Under the pieces are notes generated by a model, which was given only the letters and a program-made list of their open reading frames with translations, did no database searches and was not told where the DNA came from. This document shows, piece after piece, positions 26,167 through 34,701 of a DNA stretch of 64,000 bases (the stretch's first letter is position 1; the number at the start of each line of letters is the position of its first letter). Source of the DNA: Sediminicola arcticus (lineage in GTDB: Bacteria; Bacteroidota; Bacteroidia; Flavobacteriales; Flavobacteriaceae); NCBI RefSeq assembly GCF_040566695.1, contig NZ_JBEXAE010000002.1:1-64000 (forward strand), read 5' to 3'. The translations under genes and the position numbers were made by a program.

Positions 26167-27246
26167 ATGAATGAAAATTATTATGCCATATTAATGGCTG
26201 GGGGTGTAGGATCTAGATTTTGGCCTATTAGCACATCAGATTATCCAAAGCAATTTCATGATATGCTCGGAACAGGGGACACCCTTATCCAAAAAACGTT
26301 TAAAAGATTAAATAAATTTATACCGACAAAAAATATATTGATCCTCACCAATGAGCGGTACAATGATCTCGTGTTGGAGCAGTTGCCATTGGTAGAGCAA
26401 GATCAGGTAGTTCTTGAGCCGGCCATGAGAAATACGGCACCTTGTATTTTATATGCATCTCTTAAGATTCAAAAAATGAATCCTAATGCGGTTATGATTG
26501 TGGCCCCAAGTGATCATTGGATAGAAGATGAAGATGCCTTTGCAAAGGATGTGAAAATGTGTTTCGATAAATGTGAAAAGGAAGAGGTTCTTTGCACCCT
26601 GGGTATTAAGCCGACATTCCCAAACACGGGATTTGGATACATAGAGTTTCAGAAAGGAAATACCGATGCTCTTAAGAAAGTGACTCAATTTAGGGAAAAA
26701 CCTGATTATGAAACTGCTAAAGAATTTTTAGCACAAGGTAATTTCTTATGGAATGCTGGAATTTTTATGTGGAGTGTTTCTACCATTGTGAATGCTTTTA
26801 AAGCTTATCAGCCATCCCAATTTAAATTGTTTGTAGATGGAATACCTAAGTATAACACAGAGGGCGAGCGTTCCTTTATTCAGGAAAATTACGAGAAGGC
26901 AGAAAACATTTCGATAGATTACGCTATCTTAGAACAGTCCAAATCTATTTTTGTAGTACCTGCCACCTTCGATTGGAATGATTTGGGTACTTGGGGTTCC
27001 CTATACGATAAGTTAGATAAGGATGAGAATAACAATGCCATTGTGAATAGTAAGGTCATTGCCCAAGATGCTAATGGTAATATGATTTGTACTCCAAAAA
27101 ATAAGATTGTAGTTGTAGACGGATTAAAGGATTATATTATTGTTGATAAGGAAGAAGTACTCCTTATTTATCCTAAATCAAAGGAACAGGATATTAAAAA
27201 AGTATTGAATAAAGTCAAAGAAAAGTTTGGCAATCAGCATGCCTAG
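26167..27246 (+). CDS. manC: Mannose-1-phosphate guanylyltransferase
   Basis: The enzyme joins mannose 1-phosphate and GTP to GDP-mannose for glycans and surface polysaccharides. The nucleotidyltransferase signature LMAGGVGSRFWP is at residues 8-19, followed by NTAPC, APSDHWI, FREKP and the WNAGIFMW segment. At about 359 residues it has only the transferase domain, without the C-terminal isomerase cupin of the bifunctional type. I choose ATG 26167 over a TTG two codons upstream. The stop precedes the DUF389 gene by 2 bases. The enzyme would be central to glycosylated T9SS or exopolysaccharide products. Confidence 0.92.
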   Translation: MNENYYAILMAGGVGSRFWPISTSDYPKQFHDMLGTGDTLIQKTFKRLNKFIPTKNILILTNERYNDLVLEQLPLVEQDQVVLEPAMRNTAPCILYASLKIQKMNPNAVMIVAPSDHWIEDEDAFAKDVKMCFDKCEKEEVLCTLGIKPTFPNTGFGYIEFQKGNTDALKKVTQFREKPDYETAKEFLAQGNFLWNAGIFMWSVSTIVNAFKAYQPSQFKLFVDGIPKYNTEGERSFIQENYEKAENISIDYAILEQSKSIFVVPATFDWNDLGTWGSLYDKLDKDENNNAIVNSKVIAQDANGNMICTPKNKIVVVDGLKDYIIVDKEEVLLIYPKSKEQDIKKVLNKVKEKFGNQHA

Positions 27247-27248
27247 TT

Positions 27249-28709
27249 ATGAGCGAAAATTTGAATCAGGATGAAAGTATCCCAACTGGAGGAGACGATA
27301 GTGGAAAGGAGGTAAAGAAGGATTTCCAAGGTCTATTGGATAGTTCAAAAAAGTTTCTTTCCGAACTTTTGGACATTCGTAACAATACAGACCAAGAGGC
27401 AACCAAAGATTCCATAATTGCGGATATTCCATTTAAGGGGCATACATCTTGGATTTTGATTTGTTCTATTTTTATAGCCTCTGTGGGTTTGAACGCCAAT
27501 TCCACAGCAGTGGTTATTGGTGCAATGTTGATATCCCCATTGATGGGCCCTATATTAGGTATGGGACTTTCATTAGCTATAAACGACATAGATACTCTGA
27601 GGAGGTCGTTGAAGAATTTTGGGGTTATGGTGGTGCTTAGTGTTATTACCGCCTTTCTATTTTTCTATTTTTTTCCATTGAAGGATCAATCTTCAGAACT
27701 TTTGGCACGGACAGAACCGGATATTAGGGATGTATTGATTGCTTTTTTTGGTGGATTGGCACTTGTAATTGCCAGGGCAAAAAAAGGAACTATCGCAAGT
27801 GTGATTTATGGGGTAGCCATTGCTACTGCACTTATGCCACCGCTTTGTACTGTAGGATTTGGTCTTGCCATTGGTAATTTTTCCTATGCCTATGGTGCCA
27901 TGTATCTGTTTACCATTAATACCATTTTTATTGGTCTTGCTACATTTTTGGTAATTCGCTTGTTGCGATTTCCAATGGTGCGGTATGTAAATTCACAAAG
28001 AAGAAGATTTATCGCAAGAATTGCATCTGTAGTGGCTATTCTGGTAATGATTCCAGCTAGTTTTACTTTTTATAATGCACTGCAGAAATCTTTGTTCAGA
28101 AAGGATGCCGATCAGTTTGTGACGGAAAAAATTGCGCCCTACAAATTTCAGGGAGAGGGAAGGTTTTTAGAGAATCTTACTACCATTGAATACGACAAAG
28201 GAAAGGATCCTAAAATTGAAGTTGTTTTTATGGGGAACGAAACTGTGCCAGGCAATGTTATCGCTACATGGGAGGCTCAAATGAAAGATTATCCTAAGCT
28301 AAAGAATACTGCGCTTAAAGTGGTCCAAGGAAACAATGAGGTACAGGATCAAATGAAGTACATCAGTGAACTTTATGAGTCCAAGAAAAATGAACTTCTA
28401 AATAAGGATGAGCAAATAAAGGTATTGGAAGGTGAGCTTATGAAGGTAAGTAAACTGGCGTCACAACAGATACCGTTTCAAGATATAAGTGCCGAGGCAA
28501 AAACCAACTATGAAAATTTAGCCAGCATGGGTTTTAGTTATACCATTAGCACCGATTTCAATAAACTAGATACTATTCCAATTTTCGAGGTAAAGTGGAA
28601 AGAGGGGACCAAATCTTCTCAGGTTGCCGCCGATACTAAAAAAATGAACGATTGGCTAAAATTGAGATTAAAAAACACGAAAATACAAGTAAGGGAATCG
28701 AGGAATTAA
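27249..28709 (+). CDS. DUF389 domain membrane protein
   Basis: A 486-residue inner membrane protein with the DUF389 (TIGR00341-like) core. Membrane segments occur in the first 270 residues: SWILICSIFIASVGLNANS near residue 62, then the conserved VVIGAMLISPLMGPILGMG, then further helices up to about residue 280. The remaining 200 residues are soluble and charged. The function of the family is unknown. It follows manC at 2 bases and ends by a 4-base overlap with the converging ABC ATPase gene. I find no partner gene that hints at a role. Confidence 0.85.
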   Translation: MSENLNQDESIPTGGDDSGKEVKKDFQGLLDSSKKFLSELLDIRNNTDQEATKDSIIADIPFKGHTSWILICSIFIASVGLNANSTAVVIGAMLISPLMGPILGMGLSLAINDIDTLRRSLKNFGVMVVLSVITAFLFFYFFPLKDQSSELLARTEPDIRDVLIAFFGGLALVIARAKKGTIASVIYGVAIATALMPPLCTVGFGLAIGNFSYAYGAMYLFTINTIFIGLATFLVIRLLRFPMVRYVNSQRRRFIARIASVVAILVMIPASFTFYNALQKSLFRKDADQFVTEKIAPYKFQGEGRFLENLTTIEYDKGKDPKIEVVFMGNETVPGNVIATWEAQMKDYPKLKNTALKVVQGNNEVQDQMKYISELYESKKNELLNKDEQIKVLEGELMKVSKLASQQIPFQDISAEAKTNYENLASMGFSYTISTDFNKLDTIPIFEVKWKEGTKSSQVAADTKKMNDWLKLRLKNTKIQVRESRN

Positions 28710-29473
28710 TTCCGTTCCTCTACGTACATTTGTTTTACTTTTTTAAAAAGTTCTGAAGAGTAAACAAAATCGGTCACGGCCTCATTGTCTGTTTTAAAGA
28801 TTTCCATGTTGGTTCCTTCCCATTCTTTGTAGCCATTTTTAAGGAAAAGAATTTTCTTTCCAATCTCCATAACAGAATTCATATCATGGGTGTTGATTAC
28901 CGTGGTGATATCATACTCCTCAGTAATTTCCATGATAAGGTTGTCTATCATGATCGCTGTCTTGGGATCCAGACCAGAATTAGGTTCATCGCAAAAAAGA
29001 TATTTAGGATTCATTACGATCGCCCTAGCTATGGCAACTCTTTTTTGCATCCCTCCAGATATTTCAGAAGGAAATTTGTGATGTGCATCAATAAGATTTA
29101 CCCTTTTTAACACACTGTCTACTCTATCCTTCATTTCAGATTTGGATTGTTTGGTGAACATATCCAGAGGAAACATAACATTTCCTTCAACGGTCATAGA
29201 ATCAAATAAGGCACTGCCTTGAAATACCATCCCCATTTCTTGGCGTAAATCTCTCTGTTGATCTCCAGAGAGCTTAGAATAAACTTGCCCGTTATAGCTT
29301 ATTGTGCCTTTGTCCGGTGTAAATAAACCTAAAAGGCACTTTAAGAAGACTGTCTTCCCAGAGCCAGATTGTCCAATGATCAAATTAGTCTTGCCTTTTT
29401 CAAAATTCGTGGTGATTCCTTTAAGGACTTCTGAACTCCCAAATGACTTGTAAATATCGTTTACTTCTATCAT
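28706..29473 (-). CDS. ABC transporter ATP-binding protein, MlaF type
   Basis: This is the ATPase of a lipid-moving Mla-type ABC transporter. The chain has Walker A GQSGSGKT near residue 36, signature SGGMQKR, Walker B YLFCDEPNSGLDP and a switch His in INTHDM. The start is the ATG at 29473, because it overlaps the stop of the permease gene by one base (TAATG); an in-frame GTG further upstream would extend into the permease. It gives 255 residues. The pair MlaE-MlaF is complete for a core, but MlaD-type substrate-binding and MlaB genes are not next to it. Confidence 0.9.
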   Translation of the reverse strand: MIEVNDIYKSFGSSEVLKGITTNFEKGKTNLIIGQSGSGKTVFLKCLLGLFTPDKGTISYNGQVYSKLSGDQQRDLRQEMGMVFQGSALFDSMTVEGNVMFPLDMFTKQSKSEMKDRVDSVLKRVNLIDAHHKFPSEISGGMQKRVAIARAIVMNPKYLFCDEPNSGLDPKTAIMIDNLIMEITEEYDITTVINTHDMNSVMEIGKKILFLKNGYKEWEGTNMEIFKTDNEAVTDFVYSSELFKKVKQMYVEERN

Positions 29474-30210
29474 TAGCCTAATAGTAATTGGGTTAGCATA
29501 TAGTTTACAATGATAATGGTAACACTTGTCCACACAAAAGCGGTGGTACTTGCTTTTCCAACTTCCAAAGCCCCACCCTTCATGTAATATCCATGAAATG
29601 ATGGGATGGTTGCAATAATGAATGCAAATACCATAGTTTTAATAAAGGAATAGGCAACATGGAATGGAATAAAATCCAATTGAAGTCCCTCTACAAAGTC
29701 AGCACTAGAACTGAATCCTCCAAAAACACCAGCAACCCAGCCTCCAAAAATACCTACATACATGGCAATGGCAATGGCAAAAGGGTAAAGTAATAGAGCA
29801 ATAATTTTTGGAAATACCAGGTAGTTAAGGGAATTGACACCCATAACCTCTAGGGCATCTATTTGTTCTGTAACCCTCATGGTTCCTATACTGGAGGTAA
29901 TATAAGAGCCAACTTTCCCCGCCATAATTATGGAGGTAAAAGTCGGGGCAAATTCTAGAATGACGGACTGCCTTGTGGCAAAACCAATTAAATTTCTGGG
30001 GATTAAGGGATTTGTAATGTTCAGGGCTGTTTGAATGGCTACGACCCCTCCGATAAAAAAGGAAATGAAAATTATAATTCCCAAAGAGCCATAAATTAAT
30101 TCATCTATCTCCTTTAAGATGAGGGTCCTCATGATGGGCCATTTTGTAGGTTTTTTAAAAACCTCTCTAACCATTATAAAATAGCTGCCAATAGATGCTA
30201 AGTAGTTCAT
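29473..30210 (-). CDS. ABC transporter permease, MlaE type
   Basis: The 245-residue inner membrane permease of the MlaE family has a run of about five to six membrane helices. The family motif is visible in the middle: FAPTFTSIIMAGKVGSYITS and GTMRVTEQIDALEVMG, the conserved cytoplasmic loop. With the ATPase downstream it would move phospholipids between inner and outer membrane. Direction cannot be told from the sequence. No riboswitch or operator was seen in the 113 bases upstream, which it shares with the divergent phosphatase gene. Confidence 0.9.
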   Translation of the reverse strand: MNYLASIGSYFIMVREVFKKPTKWPIMRTLILKEIDELIYGSLGIIIFISFFIGGVVAIQTALNITNPLIPRNLIGFATRQSVILEFAPTFTSIIMAGKVGSYITSSIGTMRVTEQIDALEVMGVNSLNYLVFPKIIALLLYPFAIAIAMYVGIFGGWVAGVFGGFSSSADFVEGLQLDFIPFHVAYSFIKTMVFAFIIATIPSFHGYYMKGGALEVGKASTTAFVWTSVTIIIVNYMLTQLLLG

Positions 30211-30296
30211 GTAATATAAATAGACTTCTTGCTGTAAAAATAGGAATATTAGCTTTCATTTAAGCTTCAATTATCTTTTAAAGGTATTTATTTATT

Positions 30297-30304
30297 TAAT
30301 TTTG
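30297..30304 (+). promoter_or_regulatory. -7 element before the alkaline phosphatase gene
   Basis: TAATTTTG fits TAnnTTTG and is 19 bases before the start codon at 30324. No TTG at the right distance was seen, so this is a candidate only. Confidence 0.4.
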
Positions 30305-30323
30305 TATCCTTAAGATTTAAAGT

Positions 30324-32000
30324 ATGATCAAAAGTAATTTAACACTAGTCCTTTCGCTTTTCCTTTTAGTAAGTATTCCTGCCGTGGGTAAGGCACAAAA
30401 AAGGGGTGATTCTGATACTCATAATTCCATATCGTTACAAACTAAACCAAAATTGGTGGTAGGTATAGTCGTGGATCAAATGCGTTATGATTATCTGACC
30501 CGTTTCTGGGATCATTATGGTGAAGGAGGATTTAAACGTCTTGCCAATGAAGGGTTTACTTGTAAAAACAATCATTTTAATTATGCACCCACTTATACTG
30601 GTCCAGGTCATGCTTCTGTTTATACCGGAACAACTCCTTCTATGCACGGTATTATTGGAAATGATTGGTATGATAAGGAATTAGGTAATAGTGTGTATTG
30701 TGCAGGAGATGAAGCGTATGCCTCTGTTGGTACGAAGAGTGATGCAGGAAAGATGTCGCCACTTAGGATGAACACAACAACCATTACCGATGAACTTAGA
30801 TTGCATACCCAAATGCGTGGAAAGGTTATTGCAATTTCATTAAAGGATAGGGGAGCTGTATTGCCTGGTGGGTATACCGCTAATGCGGCCTACTGGTTGC
30901 AAGGTTCAGATGAAGGAAATTGGATTACTAGTACCTATTATATGAAGGAGTTGCCTCAATGGGTGAATGATTTTAATACATCAACTATTGTTGAGGATTA
31001 TAACAAGCCGTGGAATACACTAAAAGATATTGCCTCCTATTTGGAGAGTGGAGTTGATAACAATTCTTATGAAGGAATGTTCAAAGGAGAAACAACCACT
31101 TCTTTTCCACATAATTTGCCAGTCCTATGGGATGCCAATGGGAAATTTAGCTTGTTGAAATCGACTCCTTTTGGGAATAATATAACGACAGATTTTGCTT
31201 TGGCGGCATTGGATGGCGAAAAATTAGGGGAGGATGCAATTACAGATTTCTTGGCGGTAAGTTATTCAAGTACGGATTATGTAGGGCATATGTTTGGAGT
31301 GGATTCTAAAGAGGTGCAGGACACCTATATTCGGTTAGACCTGGATTTAGAACTACTCCTAAAGACCTTGGACAAAAAGGTAGGAAAAGGGGAATATACA
31401 GTTTTCTTAACCGCTGACCATGGGGCGAATGAGGTGCCGGCCTATTTGATGGATCAAAAAATTCCAGCGGGCTACATCAAGTCGTCAGAGATGCTAAACA
31501 AACTCAACGAATTTGTAGAGTATACTTTTGGAACTAAAGATTTGATTAAAAATCTATCGAACAACCAAATATTCTTAGATCATGGAGTAATCAAGGGGTT
31601 GGATCTTAATGTAGAAAGTGTCCAAGAAACCATAGCCAATGAAATGCTTGGATATGATGGGGTGGAAAGAACTTATACCGCCTATCAAATGTGGCAAAAT
31701 GAATATACTAAGGGAATTCCTTATATCTTACAAAATGGGTATAACCAAAAACGTTCTGGAGATGTTTTATTGGTTTTAAAACCGTCCACTGTAGGATATT
31801 CGAAAACAGGTTCTACCCATGGCTCCACTTTTACATACGATACCCATGTTCCATTATTTTTCTACGGGAAGGGAATAAAAAGAGGAAGTACGGTTGCGAA
31901 AACAGAAATACCGGACATAGCCCCCACAATAGCTGCCCTGTTAGGAATTGCTTTTCCGAATGGAGCTACTGGAGAACCTATAATAGAGGTTTTGGAATAG
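30324..32000 (+). CDS. PafA-type alkaline phosphatase
   Basis: A secreted phosphomonoesterase of the alkaline phosphatase superfamily, resembling PafA of Elizabethkingia. A signal peptide ends near residue 24. Catalytic T92 lies in YTGPGHAS, N113 in IIGNDWYD, and the K174-x-R176 pair in SLKDRGAVLPGG; these match T79, N100, K162 and R164 of PafA. Metal ligands are D51 (VVDQM), and D/H in DYVGHMFG and ADHGANEV, and STHGSTF near the end. The 558-residue length fits. PafA is a phosphate- and calcium-linked enzyme that releases phosphate from sugar phosphates outside the cell. It stands alone, with no Pho regulators close by. Confidence 0.9.
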   Translation: MIKSNLTLVLSLFLLVSIPAVGKAQKRGDSDTHNSISLQTKPKLVVGIVVDQMRYDYLTRFWDHYGEGGFKRLANEGFTCKNNHFNYAPTYTGPGHASVYTGTTPSMHGIIGNDWYDKELGNSVYCAGDEAYASVGTKSDAGKMSPLRMNTTTITDELRLHTQMRGKVIAISLKDRGAVLPGGYTANAAYWLQGSDEGNWITSTYYMKELPQWVNDFNTSTIVEDYNKPWNTLKDIASYLESGVDNNSYEGMFKGETTTSFPHNLPVLWDANGKFSLLKSTPFGNNITTDFALAALDGEKLGEDAITDFLAVSYSSTDYVGHMFGVDSKEVQDTYIRLDLDLELLLKTLDKKVGKGEYTVFLTADHGANEVPAYLMDQKIPAGYIKSSEMLNKLNEFVEYTFGTKDLIKNLSNNQIFLDHGVIKGLDLNVESVQETIANEMLGYDGVERTYTAYQMWQNEYTKGIPYILQNGYNQKRSGDVLLVLKPSTVGYSKTGSTHGSTFTYDTHVPLFFYGKGIKRGSTVAKTEIPDIAPTIAALLGIAFPNGATGEPIIEVLE

Positions 32001-32051
32001 TGAGTTAAAGAACCTGATGGCTCTTTTTGCATAGGAAGTCAGCTGTAATAT

Positions 32052-32083
32052 AAAGGGCGAACTATCTCAATAGTTTGCCCTTT
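32052..32083 (+). terminator. Putative terminator after the phosphatase gene
   Basis: A 13-bp stem with one G-T pair (32052-32064 with 32071-32083) and a 6-base loop is followed by TTTATCTTTT-like sequence. It overlaps the last codons and stop of the converging glycosyltransferase gene. The T run is imperfect. Confidence 0.5.
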
Positions 32084-32916
32084 ATCTTTTCCCATCTTAA
32101 AGCCCTTATAAAACTACCTTCTTGTACGGTTACTAAAAATGGGATTTTCGCATTTTTAGCGGAAAAGTAGCCTTGTAGGTTATCTAGTAGGGAATTAAAT
32201 TTTCCCTGTTTCCAAGCCATTTTTGCTGATGCAATGAGGGTTATAAGAAAACCATATCGCATGGTGTACATGGCCTTGCCTTGCAATAGCTTCGCTCTTT
32301 TGTTATATGCTTTTCCTATAGGCCGTAAATGCTTTACTTTTAAGCTTTCATCTGTGTGGATATCAAAACCGTGAAATTTAGCCAGGAGCTCGTCCACAGT
32401 GTCCCATCCCATAGCATTTCGAAGACCTCCCATGGCCAGAAAGCAATCTTTTCTATAGGATTTGAAGGCGCCCCTTACGTGATCATTGTCCATGGGGTGA
32501 TTTCTTTTATATTCGCCAGTCTCATCTTGTTCGTAGGCAAATCCGCCTGCGATACCTACCTTTGGGTAATTATTAAAAATAACGGCTATTTTTTCAAAAT
32601 AGTGGTCTGGTAATATAACATCGGCATCCATTTTTACTATAAAATCATAATCATCCTGTAGTTGTTGAAGCCCATTTTGAAAGGCACTGACCACCTTGCT
32701 ACCGGGCATATGCAGGTGAGAAGATATAATAGTAAGCTTTTGGATTATTGGATTTATTACAGAGAACTCGTCTATGATACTTTCTGTGGCGTCATCAGAA
32801 TTATCATTCACCACAATTACGGAGGTTGGTTTCAATGTCTGCCTATGCACAGATGATAAAGCATCTTTTAGATGTATCTCTTCGTTATGTGCAGGGATTA
32901 TGATACTGTATCTCAT
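32062..32916 (-). CDS. Glycosyltransferase family 2 protein
   Basis: A 284-residue GT-A fold glycosyltransferase. The N-terminal YSIIIPAHNEE and VNDNSDD segments bind the nucleotide, and KMDADVILP near residue 92 carries the DxD metal site. A later RGAFKSYRKDCF and GWDTVDELLA fit the acceptor region of GT2. No clear membrane segment is present. It is the third gene of a KAS III / methyltransferase / glycosyltransferase set on the minus strand and may decorate the product of that set. Donor and acceptor are unknown. Confidence 0.85.
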   Translation of the reverse strand: MRYSIIIPAHNEEIHLKDALSSVHRQTLKPTSVIVVNDNSDDATESIIDEFSVINPIIQKLTIISSHLHMPGSKVVSAFQNGLQQLQDDYDFIVKMDADVILPDHYFEKIAVIFNNYPKVGIAGGFAYEQDETGEYKRNHPMDNDHVRGAFKSYRKDCFLAMGGLRNAMGWDTVDELLAKFHGFDIHTDESLKVKHLRPIGKAYNKRAKLLQGKAMYTMRYGFLITLIASAKMAWKQGKFNSLLDNLQGYFSAKNAKIPFLVTVQEGSFIRALRWEKIKGKLLR

Positions 32917-32946
32917 AGGAACTTATAAGGCTGTAGTGATTATGCT

Positions 32947-33474
32947 TTAGGAGTTCTTCCTTTCTGCATATACAATATAATACCGGGGGGTTATGCTCCT
33001 TAACAAAGGTCTAATACCTAGTTTCTTTACGGGATTGGTCCATTTGGAGCGGTCTTTAACCTCCCATCCTGATTTTTCTAAGAGCCAATCAAATTGCCAA
33101 TCTTCAAATTCATGATAGTGTCGGTCCCAAGAGTCGGTTTTACTTTTATAGGCATTAGAGAACCATAGACGCAAGGGTACGCTAGCTACTAGTTTGGTTG
33201 CTTTTATTTCGCGTAGAACATTAAAGGGAGCTACAAGGTGTTCAAAAATTTCAAATGCTGTAATGACATCGGCAGTTGAATTCCGTACTGAAGCAAATTC
33301 TAAATCTAAATCTTCACCATGGGTGTTCTCTACGGAATAGCCTTGATCTTTCATTAATTTAGAAAAAGGATTTTCTACTCCAAGATCTAAAATAGGTTTA
33401 TCTGTGGTAATGTGTTTTTGTAAAAATGCAGAGGTATGTTTAAATCTTTTATTAGGAAAATTGTTTTCGTACAT
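32947..33474 (-). CDS. Class I SAM-dependent methyltransferase-like protein
   Basis: A 175-residue protein with a short SAM-methyltransferase fold: ILDLGVENPFS near residue 30 for motif I, an acidic HGEDLDLEF for motif II and DVITAFEIFEHLVAP near 70 for the methyltransferase 11-type core. The protein is shorter than most and motif I lacks the usual GxGxG, so activity is not certain. It starts 1 base after the KAS III stop, giving translational coupling, and is followed by the glycosyltransferase at 30 bases. Confidence 0.75.
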   Translation of the reverse strand: MYENNFPNKRFKHTSAFLQKHITTDKPILDLGVENPFSKLMKDQGYSVENTHGEDLDLEFASVRNSTADVITAFEIFEHLVAPFNVLREIKATKLVASVPLRLWFSNAYKSKTDSWDRHYHEFEDWQFDWLLEKSGWEVKDRSKWTNPVKKLGIRPLLRSITPRYYIVYAERKNS

Positions 33475-33475
33475 G

Positions 33476-34546
33476 CTAATATCTATAAACGAAGGCGTTT
33501 ATGTTCATTCCTGCGCCTACACTTGCAAATATAGCAACATCTCCTTTTTTAATTTCCTGATTTTCTACTTTTCCTTTTCGGACCATATCATATAAGGTAG
33601 GAATAGTAGCTACTGAGCTGTTTCCTAGCTGATTGATGACCATGGGCATTACATCTTTTGGCGTTTTAAGGCCATAGGATTTGTAGAATCGTTTTACTAT
33701 GGCTTCATCCATCTTTTCATTTGCTTGGTGGATGAATATCTTTTTCACCTCTTCAATGCCTACGCCACTTTCATCTAGGCAGTCTCGCATAGCGTTCGGC
33801 ACATGTGTCACGGCAAACTCATAGATTTTTCTACCGTGCATTTTAATATACTTTGTATTAGAGGTTTCTTTTTGTGAAAAGGAATCACCATAAAATAAAT
33901 AATAGGCTTCATCATTGGCGTAAGTTGCCGAGGAATGCGATAAGATGTTTCCTTGAGCATTTGCCTCAATAATAGTAGCTCCTGCACCATCGGAATAGAT
34001 CATAGAATCCCTATCATACTTGTCAACAATTCTAGATAAGGTTTCCGCCCCAATAACCAAACACTTCTTGGCAATACCGCTCTTTATAAAGGCATTGGCC
34101 TGAATAACTCCTTCTATCCATCCTGGGCAACCAAATAAAAGGTCGTAGGCTACACATTTAGGATTTCGAATCTTGAGTTGGTTCTTAACTCTCGTAGCTA
34201 AACTTGGAAGAGTATCCCCTTGCGAATGTCCGTGTGCTACATCTCCAAAATTATGGGCGAATATAATATAGTCCAATTCTTCCTTGTTGACACCAGCATC
34301 TGCGATGGCTTTTTCGGCAGCTAGAAAAGCCAGATTAGAGGTGTTAAGGTGAGGTTCTGCATACCGTCTTTTCTCAATTCCTGTGATGCCCTTAAACTTT
34401 TCAATGATAACCGTGTTTGGACTATTGAAAGATGTACCATCTGAATTTAGAAATTCATGATCGCCAAAATCTTCATTCGAGGTGATAATAGTTGGCAAGT
34501 AGCAGCCTGTTCCTGTAATACCAATAGTCATAGGTGTTGTCTTCAT
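33476..34546 (-). CDS. 3-oxoacyl-ACP synthase III family protein
   Basis: A 356-residue thiolase-fold condensing enzyme like FabH. The catalytic triad is complete: C140 in LFGCPGW, H273 in IFIHQAN and N309 in QLGNSSVA. The C-terminal GAGMNINAFVYRY closes the active site. It differs from housekeeping FabH: it is longer than the usual 320-330 residues and stands with a methyltransferase and glycosyltransferase, not with plsX, rpmF or accB. It may therefore prime or condense a specialised acyl chain. The window does not contain a separate fabH for comparison. Confidence 0.87.
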   Translation of the reverse strand: MKTTPMTIGITGTGCYLPTIITSNEDFGDHEFLNSDGTSFNSPNTVIIEKFKGITGIEKRRYAEPHLNTSNLAFLAAEKAIADAGVNKEELDYIIFAHNFGDVAHGHSQGDTLPSLATRVKNQLKIRNPKCVAYDLLFGCPGWIEGVIQANAFIKSGIAKKCLVIGAETLSRIVDKYDRDSMIYSDGAGATIIEANAQGNILSHSSATYANDEAYYLFYGDSFSQKETSNTKYIKMHGRKIYEFAVTHVPNAMRDCLDESGVGIEEVKKIFIHQANEKMDEAIVKRFYKSYGLKTPKDVMPMVINQLGNSSVATIPTLYDMVRKGKVENQEIKKGDVAIFASVGAGMNINAFVYRY

Positions 34547-34649
34547 ATAATAGGCACAATATAGTGCAATTTAATAAATAATATTATGCATGCATAATGA
34601 ATAGTACGATGTCCAATGCTAAATGATTACCTATTATGCCCTAATAAAA

Positions 34650-34675
34650 AGCCTCCCTAAATGTAAAGGGAGGCT
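34650..34675 (-). terminator. Terminator of gcvP
   Basis: A perfect 9-bp GC-rich stem (34650-34658 with 34667-34675) with an 8-base loop lies 26 bases past the gcvP stop. On the minus strand it runs into TTTTTATTAG. It separates gcvP from the KAS III cluster. Confidence 0.8.
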
Positions 34676-34701
34676 CTGAGGTATTTATTTTGTTGAGGTT
34701 C

